Shown here one piece after another: positions 6,198-6,615 of a stretch of DNA of 6,615 nucleotides. The stretch comes from Deltaproteobacteria bacterium. Its GTDB lineage: Bacteria; Desulfobacterota_B; Binatia; Binatales; Binataceae. The translations under genes and the position numbers were made by a program. A model generated the notes under the pieces. That model saw only the letters and a program-made list of their open reading frames with translations. It had not been told where the DNA came from and searched no databases. Each line of letters starts with the position of its first letter. The stretch's first letter is position 1. The stretch lies in contig JAKAVX010000154.1 in assembly GCA_021827465.1 (NCBI GenBank), positions 1-6,615 of the forward strand, read 5' to 3'.

Positions 6198-6615
6198 GAA
6201 TCACCGCCCGGCATCGCGGGCACAACTCCGCATCGCCCTCGTCCGTGTAATACGTCCAGCATCGCTGGCATTTGCGCCCCGGCGCGCGCCGGCCGACGAT
6301 CATTACGGGAGGATGCGGGCAAATCCGCGCAAAGGCCCCGTCAACGCTGAAATCGCTGCGCCCCTGCGCGCTCTCGCGCATCCCGCTCGCCTCCTCGGGG
6401 GCGAGTATCGCCACGTCCGACACGATGAACAGTTCCTTCAGGCTCTCGCGATAACGCGCAAGCATCTCGCCGAGTCCCTCCGTCGCGCCGTCGGCGGCGA
6501 GTGCAACCGTGGCTTCGAGGCCCGCTCCAATCGTGCCCGCCTGGCGCATCGCTTCGAGCACCTTGAGCGCCTCGGCGCGAAGTTCGAGCAGCCGTTCCCA
6601 TCGCGAGTTGAGTTC
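6190..6615 (-). CDS. ileS: Isoleucyl-tRNA synthetase, C-terminal 141 residues, cut by window edge
   Basis: IleRS charges tRNA-Ile with isoleucine in the cytoplasm. Only the C-terminus is present; the minus-strand frame is open to the right edge, so the real start lies outside. The visible part begins with the typical helix WERLLELRAEALKVLEAMR and continues through a region resembling GAGLEATVAL. It ends with the zinc-binding finger KCQRCWTYY and LCPRC, whose four cysteines (about residues 116, 119, 132 and 135 of the fragment) are the usual ligands in bacterial IleRS enzymes that carry this C-terminal zinc site. The catalytic HIGH and KMSKS motifs are not in the window. The stop at 6190 overlaps the GTG start of lspA by 8 nt. 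The end of the protein follows the finger directly, as normal. Confidence 0.96.
   Translation of the reverse strand, partial: ELNSRWERLLELRAEALKVLEAMRQAGTIGAGLEATVALAADGATEGLGEMLARYRESLKELFIVSDVAILAPEEASGMRESAQGRSDFSVDGAFARICPHPPVMIVGRRAPGRKCQRCWTYYTDEGDAELCPRCRAVIRA

Noticed and set aside
5163..6350. Plus-strand open frame of 395 codons, longest in the window
   Set aside because: It runs antisense across the hydrolase, lspA and ileS, all of which carry catalytic motifs; its own product is Arg/Pro/His-rich low-complexity sequence.

Overview
This window is a chromosomal housekeeping region from a GC-rich bacterium. There are no phage, transposon, CRISPR or tRNA/rRNA signatures. Shine-Dalgarno-like sites, short overlaps between genes, lspA and priA all show a bacterium. 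The phylum cannot be fixed from this sequence. The gene order aroC-aroK-aroB, the long form of chorismate synthase and the ileS-lspA pair would fit a deltaproteobacterium-like or allied uncultivated lineage, but that is an inference, not an identification.

Layout: (1) Positions 1-1022, minus strand: the N-terminal part of the primosomal helicase PriA, running off the left edge. (2) A 153-bp divergent spacer. (3) Positions 1176-4000, plus strand: a compact shikimate-pathway operon, aroC, aroK and aroB, encoding chorismate synthase, shikimate kinase and 3-dehydroquinate synthase. aroC and aroK are 9 nt apart and aroK overlaps aroB by 19 nt. (4) A 180-bp spacer, then a small excisionase-type helix-turn-helix protein (4181-4426, plus). 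(5) A strong hairpin at 4431-4465 that can act as a terminator from both sides, because the genes converge here. (6) Positions 4478-5440, minus: a metal-dependent hydrolase of the phosphotriesterase-related family with all expected metal ligands. (7) A 187-bp spacer with a candidate promoter and a perfect 14-bp palindrome. (8) Positions 5628-6615, minus: lspA (signal peptidase II) overlapping the 3' end of ileS (isoleucyl-tRNA synthetase), which runs off the right edge.

The three aro genes act in one pathway. AroB makes 3-dehydroquinate, AroK phosphorylates shikimate and AroC makes chorismate; the steps between them (dehydroquinase, shikimate dehydrogenase, EPSP synthase) are not in the window. 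ileS and lspA are a common pair. The hydrolase lies on the same strand downstream of lspA but probably has its own promoter. I see no convincing new multi-gene system. The items most worth a second look are the cysteine cluster inserted in AroK, the orphan HTH protein with a repeat-containing upstream region, the unassigned substrate of the hydrolase, and the palindrome in its leader.
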